Origin: Streptomyces sp. B1I3
GTDB taxonomy: Bacteria; Actinomycetota; Actinomycetes; Streptomycetales; Streptomycetaceae
Length of the DNA: 64,000 nucleotides
Direction of reading: 5' to 3'
Assembly (NCBI RefSeq): GCF_030816615.1
Contig: NZ_JAUSYD010000001.1
Span: 5,230,501 to 5,294,500, forward strand
The notes under the pieces were generated by a model. It ran no database searches and was not told the DNA's origin. It was given only the letters and a program-made list of their open reading frames with translations. Below are positions 43,664 through 53,738 of the stretch, piece after piece; position 1 is the stretch's first letter, and every line of letters starts with the position of its first letter. Made by a program: the position numbers and the translations under genes.

Positions 43664-43847
43664 GGGTGACACCTCTCCGTACCTCCGTGAGCCGCGTGTG
43701 CCGCGCTTCTCCGTTGACGTGAACGACGGGATCGCGGGCGGGGCAGGGGGTGTCGCGAGGCTGTGACACGAACCCGGTGGAACACGTACATACGTGACGC
43801 GGAGGTGACCGCCGACACGGACCGGCCGGGTGGGACGGAAGAGGCGG

Positions 43848-43943
43848 GCGTGGTCAGGCTGCTGGCCGCGCGGGACCGGGCGTGGTCAGGCGGCGGGCCG
43901 CGCGGGACCGGGCGTGGTCAGGCGGCGGGCCGCGCGGGACCGC
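43848..43943. repeat. Three tandem 32-bp repeats across the end of the IolE-like gene
   Basis: Units start at 43848, 43880 and 43912, each GCGTGGTCAGGCGGCGGGCC plus CGCGCGGGACCGG, the first with two changes. The third unit contains the stop codon and last codons of the minus-strand IolE-like gene, so the array looks like a duplication of that gene's 3' end into the spacer. Because 32 is not a multiple of three, the extra copies do not keep frame. Confidence 0.9.
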
Positions 43944-44844
43944 AGATGCGGAGGAACTCGCGGGTGCGCCGGGCGATGGGCAGCGGCTTGTCCGGTGGGC
44001 ACGGGTACATGTCCTGCTCGACGACGGCGAACAGATCGGTGCCCAGAGCGCGCGCGGCGGCCAGCACCGGCTCCAGCGCGGGCACGCCGCCCGGCGGCTC
44101 GCACATCACGCCACGGGCGACCGCCTGGCCGAACGGCACCTCGTTCGCGACGACATCGGCCAGGATCACCGGATCGACCTGCTTGAGGTGCAGATAGCCG
44201 ATGCGTTCGCCGTACGTCTCGATGAGCTTCACGCTGTCCCCGCCGCAGTACGCGTAGTGGCCGGTGTCGAGGCAGAGGGAGACCAGATCGGGGTCGGTCG
44301 CGTCGAGGAAGCGGCTGACGTTCTCCTCGCCGTCGATGTGCGTGTCGGCGTGCGGGTGCACGACGATCCGCAGCCCGTACCTCTCCCGCACCTCATGTCC
44401 CAGCCGCTCCGTCTGCGCGGTCAGGTCGCGCCATTGCGCCGGCGTGAGCGTGCGGTCCTCCAGGACCGCGCCCGTCCTGTCGTCCCGCCAGAACGACGGG
44501 ATGACCACCAGGTGTTCGGCACCCATCGCGCGGGTGAGCGCGGCGATACCGGCGACATGCTCCCAGGTGCGGTCCCAGACGTCCGGGCCGTGGTGCAATC
44601 CGGTGAAGACGGTGCCCGCGGAGACGGTGAGGCCACGGCGGGCGGTCTCGTCCGCGAGCCGGACGGGGTCGGTCGGCAGGTAGCCGTACGGGCCGAGCTC
44701 GATCCACCGGTAGCCCGCCTCGGAGACCTCGTCGAGGAAGCGCTCCCAGGGCACCTGCTGCGGGTCGTCGGGGAACCACACCCCCCAGGAATCGGGTGCC
44801 GAGCCGATGCGGATGCGGGCCGGAGAGGGTACGGAGGAGGTCAT
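43918..44844 (-). CDS. IolE-like TIM-barrel protein (inosose dehydratase family)
   Basis: 308 residues. IRIGSAPDSWGVWFPDDP and YRWIELGPYGYLP at the start are typical of inosose dehydratase and related isomerases; IVVHPHADTHIDGEENVSRF, SLCLDTGHYAYCGGDSV, LHLKQVDPVI and AVVEQDMYP supply the metal ligands. It is divergent from iolC across a palindrome-rich control region, so it belongs to myo-inositol catabolism; IolE dehydrates scyllo-inosose to the dione cleaved by IolD. An isomerase (IolI/IolH) role is the alternative. ATG 44844 follows AAAGG. Confidence 0.8.
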   Translation of the reverse strand: MTSSVPSPARIRIGSAPDSWGVWFPDDPQQVPWERFLDEVSEAGYRWIELGPYGYLPTDPVRLADETARRGLTVSAGTVFTGLHHGPDVWDRTWEHVAGIAALTRAMGAEHLVVIPSFWRDDRTGAVLEDRTLTPAQWRDLTAQTERLGHEVRERYGLRIVVHPHADTHIDGEENVSRFLDATDPDLVSLCLDTGHYAYCGGDSVKLIETYGERIGYLHLKQVDPVILADVVANEVPFGQAVARGVMCEPPGGVPALEPVLAAARALGTDLFAVVEQDMYPCPPDKPLPIARRTREFLRICGPARPAA

Positions 44845-44874
44845 ATCGCCCACCTTTCAGGGCCGGAAATGGAG

Positions 44875-44914
44875 TGTCAAGAGTTCGTCCGAATGTCCGG
44901 ACAAAGTGTTGACA
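44875..44914. promoter_or_regulatory. Operator/promoter of the divergent inositol genes
   Basis: TGTCAA (44875-44880) and TTGACA (44909-44914) form a wide dyad, and the perfect palindrome TGTCCGGACA (44894-44903) lies between them. TTGACA also serves as a consensus -35 for iolC, with TAGACC 17 bases later at 44932-44937 as -10. A dimeric regulator of the iol genes could bind here; no regulator gene is in this part of the window. Confidence 0.65.
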
Positions 44915-44986
44915 CGGTGCGGGGCGAGGGCTAGACCTGGGACCAGCCGTCCGGCCGCGGCCGAAACGCGGACCGAAGGGATGCGC

Positions 44987-46006
44987 ATGCCTGAGCCGTA
45001 CGACGTGATCACCATGGGGCGGATCGGGGTCGACATCTACCCGCTGCAGACCGGCGTACCGCTGGCCCGGGTCGAGACCTTCGGCAAGTTCCTCGGCGGC
45101 TCGCCGTCCAACGTGGCGGTGGCCGCCGCACGGCTGGGGCGGCGCTCGGCCGTGATCACCCGGACGGGCCGGGACCCCTTCGGCGACTACCTCCGCCAGG
45201 AGCTGGGCGCCTTCGGTGTGGACGCCCGCTGGGTGAGCGCCGTGGAGCGGTCCCCCACACCCGTCACCTTCTGCGAGATCTTCCCCCCGGACGACTTCCC
45301 GCTCTACTTCTACCGGCAGCCCAAGGCGCCCGACCTGGAGATCCATGCCGGGGAGCTGGACCTGGACGCGGTGCGGGCCGCCCGGGTCTTCTGGATGACC
45401 GGCACCGGACTGTGTGCGGAACCCAGCCGCTCCGCGACCCTCGCCGCGCTCCGCGCACGCGACGCGGCGCGGACGGCGGAGCCCGGGCGCGCCACGGTCT
45501 TCGACCTCGACTGGCGCCCCATGTTCTGGGACGAGGGGGACCACGGCTCCGTCGCCCCCGCTCGGTACCGCGAAGCGCTCGCCCACGCCACGGTCGCCGT
45601 GGGGAACGTCGACGAGTGCGAGATCGCCACCGGGGAACGCGACCCGCACGCCGCCGCCCGCGCCCTGCTGGCCGCCGGGGTCGAGCTCGCCGTCGTCAAA
45701 CGGGGTCCGGCGGGCGTGCTCGCCGTCCACCGCGACGGCACGAGCTCCGACGTCCCGCCCCTCCCCGTGGACGTCGTCAACGGGCTGGGGGCCGGGGACG
45801 CGTTCGGCGGCGCCCTCTGCCACGGGCTGCTCGCCGGCTGGGACACCGCACGCATCATGCGGTACGCCAACGCCGCGGGCGCCATCGTCGCGTCCCGCCT
45901 CGCCTGCTCGTCCGCCATGCCGTTCCCGCACGAGGTCGAACAGGCCCTGCACGCCGGTGCCGTCACGGCGGCCCCGGCACCGGAGGCCACCGGAGCCGCC
46001 CCGTGA
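44987..46006 (+). CDS. iolC: 5-dehydro-2-deoxygluconokinase
   Basis: 339 residues of the PfkB/ribokinase family. TMGRIGVDIYPLQTGVPLAR and FLGGSPSNVAVAAARLGRRS are the N-terminal sugar-binding motifs, and VVNGLGAGDAFGGALCHGLL is the second PfkB signature with the catalytic Asp. IolC phosphorylates 2-deoxy-5-keto-gluconate in myo-inositol breakdown. First gene of a five-gene operon whose members overlap or nearly touch. GAAGGG lies six bases before ATG 44987. Confidence 0.9.
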   Translation: MPEPYDVITMGRIGVDIYPLQTGVPLARVETFGKFLGGSPSNVAVAAARLGRRSAVITRTGRDPFGDYLRQELGAFGVDARWVSAVERSPTPVTFCEIFPPDDFPLYFYRQPKAPDLEIHAGELDLDAVRAARVFWMTGTGLCAEPSRSATLAALRARDAARTAEPGRATVFDLDWRPMFWDEGDHGSVAPARYREALAHATVAVGNVDECEIATGERDPHAAARALLAAGVELAVVKRGPAGVLAVHRDGTSSDVPPLPVDVVNGLGAGDAFGGALCHGLLAGWDTARIMRYANAAGAIVASRLACSSAMPFPHEVEQALHAGAVTAAPAPEATGAAP

Positions 46007-46893
46007 CCCCGCCCGCCGCGGCCGGCGTCGCCGATCTCGTCCGCCTCCGGGCGCACCGCCCCGAGGCGGTGGCCGAGGCCGCCGCCTCCCGGCGCAGGCG
46101 CCCCCTCCTCGGCCCCACCGGACGCCTGATGATCATCGCCGCGGACCACCCGGCCCGTGGCGCCCTCGCCGTCGGCGACGACGAGATGGCCATGGCGGAC
46201 CGCTTCGAGCTGCTGGAACGCCTCTGTCTCGCCCTGTCCCGCCCCGGTGTCGACGGAGTGCTGGCGGCCGCCGACGTCCTGGAGGACCTGCTGCTCCTCG
46301 GCGCCCTGGAGGACAAGGTCGTCATCGGCTCGATGAACCGCGGCGGACTCGCCGGAGCCGCCTTCGAGCTCGACGACCGCTTCACCGGCCACCGCCCAGA
46401 GGACCTGGCCCGGCAGAACTTCGACGCGGGCAAGCTGCTGCTGAGGATCGACCACGGTGATCCCGCCTCCCTGGACACCCTGCACACCGCCGCCCGCACC
46501 GTGAACGCGATGGCCGCCCACCGGCTGCCCGTCTTCATCGAGCCGTTCCTCTGCCACCGCACGGGCGACGGCCTCGGCACCGACCTGGGAGCCGCCGCCG
46601 TCACGACGTCCATCGCCATCGCCTCGGGGCTGGGCGGCACATCCGCGTACACCTGGCTGAAGGTCCCGGTCACGGAGGACCCCGACGACATGGAACGGGT
46701 GCTGCGGGCCTCGACCCTGCCCGCCGTCCTGCTGGGCGGCGAGGTCAAGGGCGATCTGGACGGGGCGTACGAGAAGTGGCGCGGGGCGCTGCGACTGCCG
46801 ACCGTCCAGGGCCTGGTCGTCGGCCGCTCGCTGCTCTACCCGGCCGACGGGGACGTGGCGGGGGCGGTGGACACGGCGGTGGGGCTTCTGTGA
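46003..46893 (+). CDS. Class I aldolase-like (beta/alpha)8 protein of the inositol operon
   Basis: 296 residues. GRLMIIAADHPARGALAVGD near residue 40 and VKGDLDGAYEKW near the end flank a TIM-barrel. This family is commonly found in actinobacterial iol operons and annotated as deoxyribose-phosphate-aldolase-like or Cgl0159-like; it may do the job of IolJ, splitting 2-deoxy-5-keto-gluconate 6-phosphate into DHAP and malonate semialdehyde. That role is inferred from context. GTG 46003 overlaps the iolC TGA. Confidence 0.8.
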   Translation: MTPPAAAGVADLVRLRAHRPEAVAEAAASRRRRPLLGPTGRLMIIAADHPARGALAVGDDEMAMADRFELLERLCLALSRPGVDGVLAAADVLEDLLLLGALEDKVVIGSMNRGGLAGAAFELDDRFTGHRPEDLARQNFDAGKLLLRIDHGDPASLDTLHTAARTVNAMAAHRLPVFIEPFLCHRTGDGLGTDLGAAAVTTSIAIASGLGGTSAYTWLKVPVTEDPDDMERVLRASTLPAVLLGGEVKGDLDGAYEKWRGALRLPTVQGLVVGRSLLYPADGDVAGAVDTAVGLL

Positions 46894-46931
46894 GTGAGCA
46901 CCTGCGGGGCGAGCGGGGTAGGGATGCGGCC

Positions 46932-47816
46932 ATGACGACGCGCAGCGAGCAGCAGCGGTACCACCTCCGGGCCGGGGACACGGCGAACGGCCCGTACGCC
47001 CTGGACATCGGCCCGGACACGGCCGGCTGGGACCGGTCGAGCCTGCGGGTCCTGGAGCTCGCGCCGGGCGGTGTTCACACGCTGGTCACCGGGGAGAGCG
47101 AATGGATCGTTCTGCCGTTGACCGGCGGCTGTACGGTGCGGGTGGCAGGTGAGATCTTTGCCTTGCGGGGCAGGGACAGTGTGTTCGGCGCAGTGACCGA
47201 TTTCGCCTATCTGCCGCGTGATGCCCGCGCACAGATCGCCTCCGGCGCAGGAGGCCGCTTCGCCCTGGCAGGAGCGAAGTGCGAGCGACGACTCCCCGCT
47301 CGCTACGGCCCCGCGCCGGAGGTACCGGTCGAGCTCAGGGGCGCCGGCTCCTGCTCCCGGCAGGTCAACAACTTCGCCGCCGCGGACACGTTCGCGTGCG
47401 ACCGGCTCATCGCCGTGGAAGTCCTCACCCCGGGCGGCAACTGGTCCTCGTACCCGCCGCACAAGCACGACGAGCACGAACCCGGCGTCGAGTCCGAACT
47501 CGAGGAGATCTACTACTTCGAGGTCGAGGGCGACGGCCTCGGCTACCACCGGGTGTCCCCGTCCCGCCCGGGCGGCACGGACGTCCTCGCGGAGGTCGCC
47601 ACCGGGGACGCCGTCCTGATCCCCGACGGCTGGCACGGCCCGTCCGTAGCCCCGCCCGGCCGCACCCTGTACTACCTGAACGTGATGGCCGGCCCGGGCG
47701 AGCACCGCGAGTGGCTGATCCGCGACCACCCCGGCCACCGCTGGATCCGTGACACCTGGCCGGCCGAACCGGTCGACCCACGCCTCCCGCTGTACGACCG
47801 GGAGGCCGGCCGATGA
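46932..47816 (+). CDS. iolB: 5-deoxy-glucuronate isomerase
   Basis: 294 residues in a bicupin fold. The motif PPHKHDEHEPGVESELEEIYYF carries the metal-binding His and Glu (split here at HKHDEHEP and ELEEIYYFE), and NVMAGPGEHREWLIRDHPGH is the conserved C-terminal part. IolB converts 5-deoxy-glucuronate to 2-deoxy-5-keto-gluconate, the substrate of IolC. ATG 46932 gives the family start (YHLRAGDTANGPYALDI); an in-frame GTG at 46890 overlapping the preceding stop is possible. It overlaps iolD by four bases. Confidence 0.9.
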   Translation: MTTRSEQQRYHLRAGDTANGPYALDIGPDTAGWDRSSLRVLELAPGGVHTLVTGESEWIVLPLTGGCTVRVAGEIFALRGRDSVFGAVTDFAYLPRDARAQIASGAGGRFALAGAKCERRLPARYGPAPEVPVELRGAGSCSRQVNNFAAADTFACDRLIAVEVLTPGGNWSSYPPHKHDEHEPGVESELEEIYYFEVEGDGLGYHRVSPSRPGGTDVLAEVATGDAVLIPDGWHGPSVAPPGRTLYYLNVMAGPGEHREWLIRDHPGHRWIRDTWPAEPVDPRLPLYDREAGR

Positions 47817-49708
47817 CCACGCCCCGCGCCGCCACCCGCAGGCTGACCACCGCCCAGGCGCTGATCGCCTTCCTCGCCCGCCAGTACACCGAGCGCGACG
47901 GCCGGCGCCGGCGGCTCGTCGCCGCCACCTGGGGCATCTTCGGCCACGGCAACGTCGCGGGCATCGGGCAGGCGCTCGTCGAGTCCGGGCCCGCGATGCC
48001 CTACCTCCAGGGCCGCAACGAACAGGCCATGGTGCACGCGGCCGTCGGCTACGCCCGCCAGTCCGGCCGGCTCTCCGCGCAGGCCGTGACCACCTCCATC
48101 GGCCCCGGCGCCACCAACCTCGTCACCGGCGCGGCCCTCGCCACCGTCAACCACCTCCCCGTCCTGCTGCTGCCCGGTGACACCTTCGCCACCCGCCCCG
48201 CCGATCCGGTGCTCCAGCAGCTCGAGGTGCCGTACGCGGGCGACGTGTCCGTCAACGACTGCCTGCGCCCCGTCTCCCGCTACTTCGACCGCGTCACCCG
48301 TCCCGAGGCGCTGATCCCGGCGGCCCTGCAGGCGATGCGGACCCTCGCCGACCCGGCAGGCACGGGCGCCGTCACGCTCGCGCTGCCCCAGGACGTCCAG
48401 GCGGAGGCGTACGACTGGCCGGCCGAGTTCTTCGCCGAACGCGTCTGGCACGTACGGCGGCCCGCCCCCGACCCGTACGAGCTGGAGCAGGCGGTACGGG
48501 CGGTGCGCAGCGCCCGCCGGCCCCTGATCGTCGCGGGCGGCGGCGTCCACCACAGCGCCGCCGAGGAGACCCTCGCCGCCTTCGCCGCCGCCACCCGCAT
48601 CCCCGTCGCCTCCACCCAGGCGGGCAAGGGCTCCCTGCGTCACGACCACCCCGCCGACGTCGGCGGCATCGGCCACACCGGCACGGCGACGGCCGACGCA
48701 CTGGCTCGGGAAGCGGACCTCGTCATCGGGGTCGGCACCCGCTACACCGACTTCACCACCGCCTCCTCCACCCTCTTCGCCGGCCCGGCGGTCCGCTTCC
48801 TCAACCTCAACGTCACCGGCTTCGACGCACACAAGCTCGCCGCCCTCCCGCTCGTCGCGGACGCACGAACCGGCCTCGAAGCACTCGGCGCCGCCCTGCA
48901 CGAACGCGGTCACCGCGTCGACGCCGGCTACGAGAGCGAGTACGCCGCCGCCAAGGACCGCTGGGAGCGGCGCGTGGACGCCGCATTCGCGACCCCCGAT
49001 CCGGACGCCCGCCCCACGCAGGCCCAGGTGCTCGGCCTGCTCGACGCACTCGTCACCGAGGACGACATCCTGATCAACGCGGCCGGCTCCCTCCCCGGCG
49101 ACCTCCACAAACTGTGGCGGACCCGCTCCCCGCGCCAGTACCACGTCGAGTACGGCTACTCCTGCATGGGCTACGAGATCCCGGCCGCCATCGGCGTCCA
49201 GCTCGCCGCGCCCGGCCGGCCCGTCTGGGCCCTCGTCGGCGACGGCACGTACCTGATGAATCCCACCGAGATCGTCACCGCCGTGCAGGAGAGCCTGCCC
49301 ATCAAGCTCGTCATCCTGCAGAACCACGGATACGCGTCCATCGGGGGTCTCTCCGAGTCCGTCGGCGCCGAACGCTTCGGCACGGCCTACCGCTACCGGG
49401 ACGGCGACGGCGGCTACACCGGCTTCCCGCTCCCCCTCGACCTCGCGGCCAACGCGGCCTCCCTCGGCATGCGGGTGCTGCGGGCGAAGTCCGTGGCCGA
49501 CCTGCGCGCGGCCCTCACCGAGGCACGCGGCGCGGACCGCCCCACTTGTGTCTACGTGGAGACCGAAACGGCAGACACAGTGTCGGGGCCCCCTCCGGCA
49601 CAGGCGTGGTGGGATGTTCCCGTAGCCGAGACCGCGACCCGCCCGTCGGCGGCCGAGGCGCGTGAAGAGTACGACCGGCAGATCGCAGCCCGACGCCGCC
49701 ACCTGTGA
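47813..49708 (+). CDS. iolD: 3D-(3,5/4)-trihydroxycyclohexane-1,2-dione hydrolase
   Basis: 631 residues, the length of IolD. This is a thiamine-diphosphate enzyme that opens the cyclohexane-dione ring to 5-deoxy-glucuronate. Visible motifs: QGRNEQAMVHAAVGYARQ with the ThDP-activating Glu, TTSIGPGATNLVTGAALA, and the ThDP/Mg motif GDGTYLMNPTEIVTAVQE. ATG 47813 overlaps the iolB stop, so the genes are coupled. Closest alternatives (acetolactate synthase family) are excluded by operon context and by the YHVEYGYSCMGYEIPA segment. Confidence 0.93.
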   Translation: MTTPRAATRRLTTAQALIAFLARQYTERDGRRRRLVAATWGIFGHGNVAGIGQALVESGPAMPYLQGRNEQAMVHAAVGYARQSGRLSAQAVTTSIGPGATNLVTGAALATVNHLPVLLLPGDTFATRPADPVLQQLEVPYAGDVSVNDCLRPVSRYFDRVTRPEALIPAALQAMRTLADPAGTGAVTLALPQDVQAEAYDWPAEFFAERVWHVRRPAPDPYELEQAVRAVRSARRPLIVAGGGVHHSAAEETLAAFAAATRIPVASTQAGKGSLRHDHPADVGGIGHTGTATADALAREADLVIGVGTRYTDFTTASSTLFAGPAVRFLNLNVTGFDAHKLAALPLVADARTGLEALGAALHERGHRVDAGYESEYAAAKDRWERRVDAAFATPDPDARPTQAQVLGLLDALVTEDDILINAAGSLPGDLHKLWRTRSPRQYHVEYGYSCMGYEIPAAIGVQLAAPGRPVWALVGDGTYLMNPTEIVTAVQESLPIKLVILQNHGYASIGGLSESVGAERFGTAYRYRDGDGGYTGFPLPLDLAANAASLGMRVLRAKSVADLRAALTEARGADRPTCVYVETETADTVSGPPPAQAWWDVPVAETATRPSAAEAREEYDRQIAARRRHL

Positions 49709-49721
49709 AGGAGACCCCGTC

Positions 49722-51221
<1,500 letters not shown>

Positions 51222-51240
51222 GGCCCGTCCGGCCTTCCCC

Positions 51241-51267
51241 CGCCCCCGCCTCCCGGAGGCGGGGGCG
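51241..51267 (+). terminator. Terminator of the inositol operon
   Basis: CGCCCCCGCCTC and GAGGCGGGGGCG pair over 12 bp with a three-base loop, 20 bp after the mmsA stop codon. No U-tract. Confidence 0.85.
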
Positions 51268-51295
51268 CCGGCGGTCCCGGGTGCGAGACTGAGGC

Positions 51296-52336
51296 ATGGT
51301 GACGGCGTCGCGGCTTCCGTTCGGCACAATTCTCAGCGAGCGACTGGGGCCACCCGCGCATCCGGCCGAGCTGGCGAGCAGCCCCCGCTCCCGCGTCTGG
51401 CGCATCGAGCTGGCCGCGGGGCCGGCGGTACTGAAGCAGCTGGTGGCGGGCCCCGAGGCCGACGAGCGGTACGAGCGCGAGGTGGCCGCCCTGCGCATCG
51501 CGGCCAGGGCCCCCGGAGCACCCGTCGTGCCCAGGCTGCTCGGCACCGACCCCGACGAGCGGGTGCTCGTCCTCGAACACCTCGACCACCGGCGTCCCGC
51601 CGCCGACTGGATCGTCGGCTACGCGGCGGCCCTCGCCCGGCTGCACTCCACCGCGGTTCCCGGCGACGCGGGAGCCCTGCCACGCTGGCAGGGCCCCACC
51701 CCGGCCGACGTCGCGTCCTTCCTCACCCTGGCAGAGACCCTCGGGGTCCACGCTGCGCCGGGCGCAGAGGACGAGCTGCACGCCCTGGTGGAGCGCCTGG
51801 GCGGGGCGGAGGGGACCGCGCTGCTCCACGGCGACCCGTGCCCGGGCAACGACCTGCACACCCCCGAGGGTGTCAGGTTCATCGACTTCGAGCAGGCCTC
51901 GCTCGGCAGCGGACTGATGGAACTCGCCTACCTCCGCATCGGGTTCCCGAGCTGCTGGTGCGTCACACGAGCCTCCGCACCCCTGCTGGCACGCGCGGAG
52001 GCCGCCTATCGCTCGGCCTGGCTCGCCGCGACCGGCACCCTGCTCCCGGACACCGGACTCGCCGACGCCTGCGCGGGCTGGCTGATCCGCGGCGACGCCC
52101 TGGTCCAGCGCGCCCACCGCGGCACCGCCGACCACCTGGCACGTCTCCCGGACGAGGACTGGGAGTGGGGCACAGCAACCGCCCGCAGGCGGCTCGTCCA
52201 CCGGCTCGCAGTGGTCGCCGCCATGGCCCCGGCGCAGCCCGGGCTGCGCGCCCTCACAGGCTTGGCGGCGGAACTGCGACGCGCCGCCGCACACCGCTGG
52301 CCGGGACTGCGCCCGGTCCTCGAACGGCGCCCGTAG
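51296..52336 (+). CDS. Aminoglycoside-phosphotransferase-fold kinase
   Basis: 346 residues of the APH/choline-kinase-like fold. LLHGDPCPGNDLHTPEGVRF contains the catalytic Asp and Asn, and IDFEQASLG the metal-binding DFE/DFG-like Asp; VLKQLVAGPEADERYERE is the N-lobe with its lysine. The usual HGDxxxxN motif is present, so it should be active on some small hydroxyl compound. There is no evidence for antibiotic resistance; many family members phosphorylate sugars or metabolites. ATG 51296 starts 29 bp after the inositol terminator. Confidence 0.8.
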   Translation: MVTASRLPFGTILSERLGPPAHPAELASSPRSRVWRIELAAGPAVLKQLVAGPEADERYEREVAALRIAARAPGAPVVPRLLGTDPDERVLVLEHLDHRRPAADWIVGYAAALARLHSTAVPGDAGALPRWQGPTPADVASFLTLAETLGVHAAPGAEDELHALVERLGGAEGTALLHGDPCPGNDLHTPEGVRFIDFEQASLGSGLMELAYLRIGFPSCWCVTRASAPLLARAEAAYRSAWLAATGTLLPDTGLADACAGWLIRGDALVQRAHRGTADHLARLPDEDWEWGTATARRRLVHRLAVVAAMAPAQPGLRALTGLAAELRRAAAHRWPGLRPVLERRP

Positions 52337-52386
52337 CCGGGAAAAGCCGTGGCCACGGGCGCGTCACCCGGCCCATCCTGGATGCC

Positions 52387-52977
52387 ATGACCGCACCGCA
52401 CCACGAGATCCGCGCCCTGCACACGGCCACGACGCTCACCGTCTACCAGGCGTACCCGCCCGCCATCGGTCTCCCGGCGGCCCGCGACGGACGGTTCCCC
52501 GCCGCCTGGAAGCGCGACCGCATGACCTGGATCAAGCCGAGCTTCCTGTGGATGATGTATCGCTGCGGCTGGGGCACGAAGGAGGGGCAGGAGACCGTGC
52601 TCGCCGTCGAGATCACCCGCGACGGCTTCGCGTGGGCGCTGGAGAACGCCGAACTCTCGCACTACGTACGGGGAGTGCACCCCGACCACGCCACCTGGCA
52701 GCGAAGCCTGCGCCGCAGCGCCGCACGGGTGCAGTGGGACCCCGAACGCGATCTGCGCCTCAACCCGCTGCCCCACCGTTCCCTCCAGCTGGGGCTGAGT
52801 GGCGAGGCGGCGCGGCGGTACGCGGACGAGTGGCTCGTCTCCGTCCGCGATGTCACGCCGCTCGCCCGGGAGATCCACGGGCTGGTCCGGGCAGGAGACC
52901 TGGACCGCGCGACCGCGCTCCTGCCGGACGAGCAGCCCCTCGCGGGCCTCAACGCCCCCGTCCCTGCCAGCCCGTGA
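52387..52977 (+). CDS. DUF4291-family protein
   Basis: 196 residues. The family run is clear: EIRALHTATTLTVYQAYPPA, then RMTWIKPSFLWMMYRCGWGTKEGQE split over the two conserved blocks, and VQWDPERDLRLNPLPHRSLQ near residue 120. The function of DUF4291 is unknown; an ADP-ribosyl or RNA-binding-like role has been speculated for such folds but nothing in the sequence decides it. Its last 29 bases overlap the convergent P-loop kinase gene. Confidence 0.85.
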   Translation: MTAPHHEIRALHTATTLTVYQAYPPAIGLPAARDGRFPAAWKRDRMTWIKPSFLWMMYRCGWGTKEGQETVLAVEITRDGFAWALENAELSHYVRGVHPDHATWQRSLRRSAARVQWDPERDLRLNPLPHRSLQLGLSGEAARRYADEWLVSVRDVTPLAREIHGLVRAGDLDRATALLPDEQPLAGLNAPVPASP

Positions 52978-53491
52978 GAGCCAGGACCTCGGCGGCGATC
53001 TCCGCGACCGTCCGCCCGTCCGTCACCACCCTGCGGGTGTCCGGCGGAGCCTGGGCGTCCAGCAGGCGCGCCTTGCGGGCACTGCCGGCCACCTCACGGT
53101 CCAGGGAGGTGCCGATCTCCCGGGCCGAGAGCCGTTCGAGGGCCGTGGCATCCGTCGCGGTGAGCAGGACCCGGACGATCCGTACGCCGGGCCCGAGAGC
53201 CCGCTCGAACATCGGCGCCGCGTCCGACAGCACGCTCACCGTGTTCGTGTAGATCAGGCGCCGGTAGCCCAGTCCCGCGTAGTTCCGCCACACCGCCGTC
53301 AGATTGGCCTCCGTGACCGAGGAGCGGTGCGGGTCCCCGGCCGGGGCGGGGTGGACCTGGCCCAGGTAGTCGCCCTCGACGATCGCGTGTGCCGTCCCCG
53401 TGGCCCGGAGCCGGTCGGAGACCTCCCAGCCCACCGTCGTCTTGCCGGCGCCCGCCCGGCCACCGATGAGAAGGACTTCGGGGTGATCCAT
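52949..53491 (-). CDS. P-loop kinase-like ATPase
   Basis: 180 residues. VLLIGGRAGAGKTTVGWEVS near the start is a Walker A of the kinase type, IVEGDYLG follows as the substrate-side Asp, and VRVLLTATDATALERLSARE gives the LID-like arginines, so it resembles small-molecule or nucleoside kinases (zeta-toxin/AAA_33-like). The substrate is unknown. ATG 53491 is the first reasonable start; an open frame further upstream is Arg/Pro-rich noise. It is convergent with the DUF4291 gene. Confidence 0.75.
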   Translation of the reverse strand: MDHPEVLLIGGRAGAGKTTVGWEVSDRLRATGTAHAIVEGDYLGQVHPAPAGDPHRSSVTEANLTAVWRNYAGLGYRRLIYTNTVSVLSDAAPMFERALGPGVRIVRVLLTATDATALERLSAREIGTSLDREVAGSARKARLLDAQAPPDTRRVVTDGRTVAEIAAEVLALTGWQGRGR

Positions 53492-53738
53492 ACGCAGCAG
53501 CGTGCCAGGGCCTCGCCCCGTGCCGCGACCCCTTTCCGTGGCGGGCGGCGCCGGACGGCCGTCGCCGGCAGGAGGCGGCCGCCCACTCCCGCAGGAGTGG
53601 ATGTCCCTTGTGTGCCTTTCATGGCGTCGGCATACCGCATACGGAGTACGGGAAGGGGCTGTCGTACCTCCCAGGGATGCCGGGCACCTCACCCCGGGGG
53701 CACCTCGGGGTGCCGGACGCTCCGTCTAGGGTCGAGTC

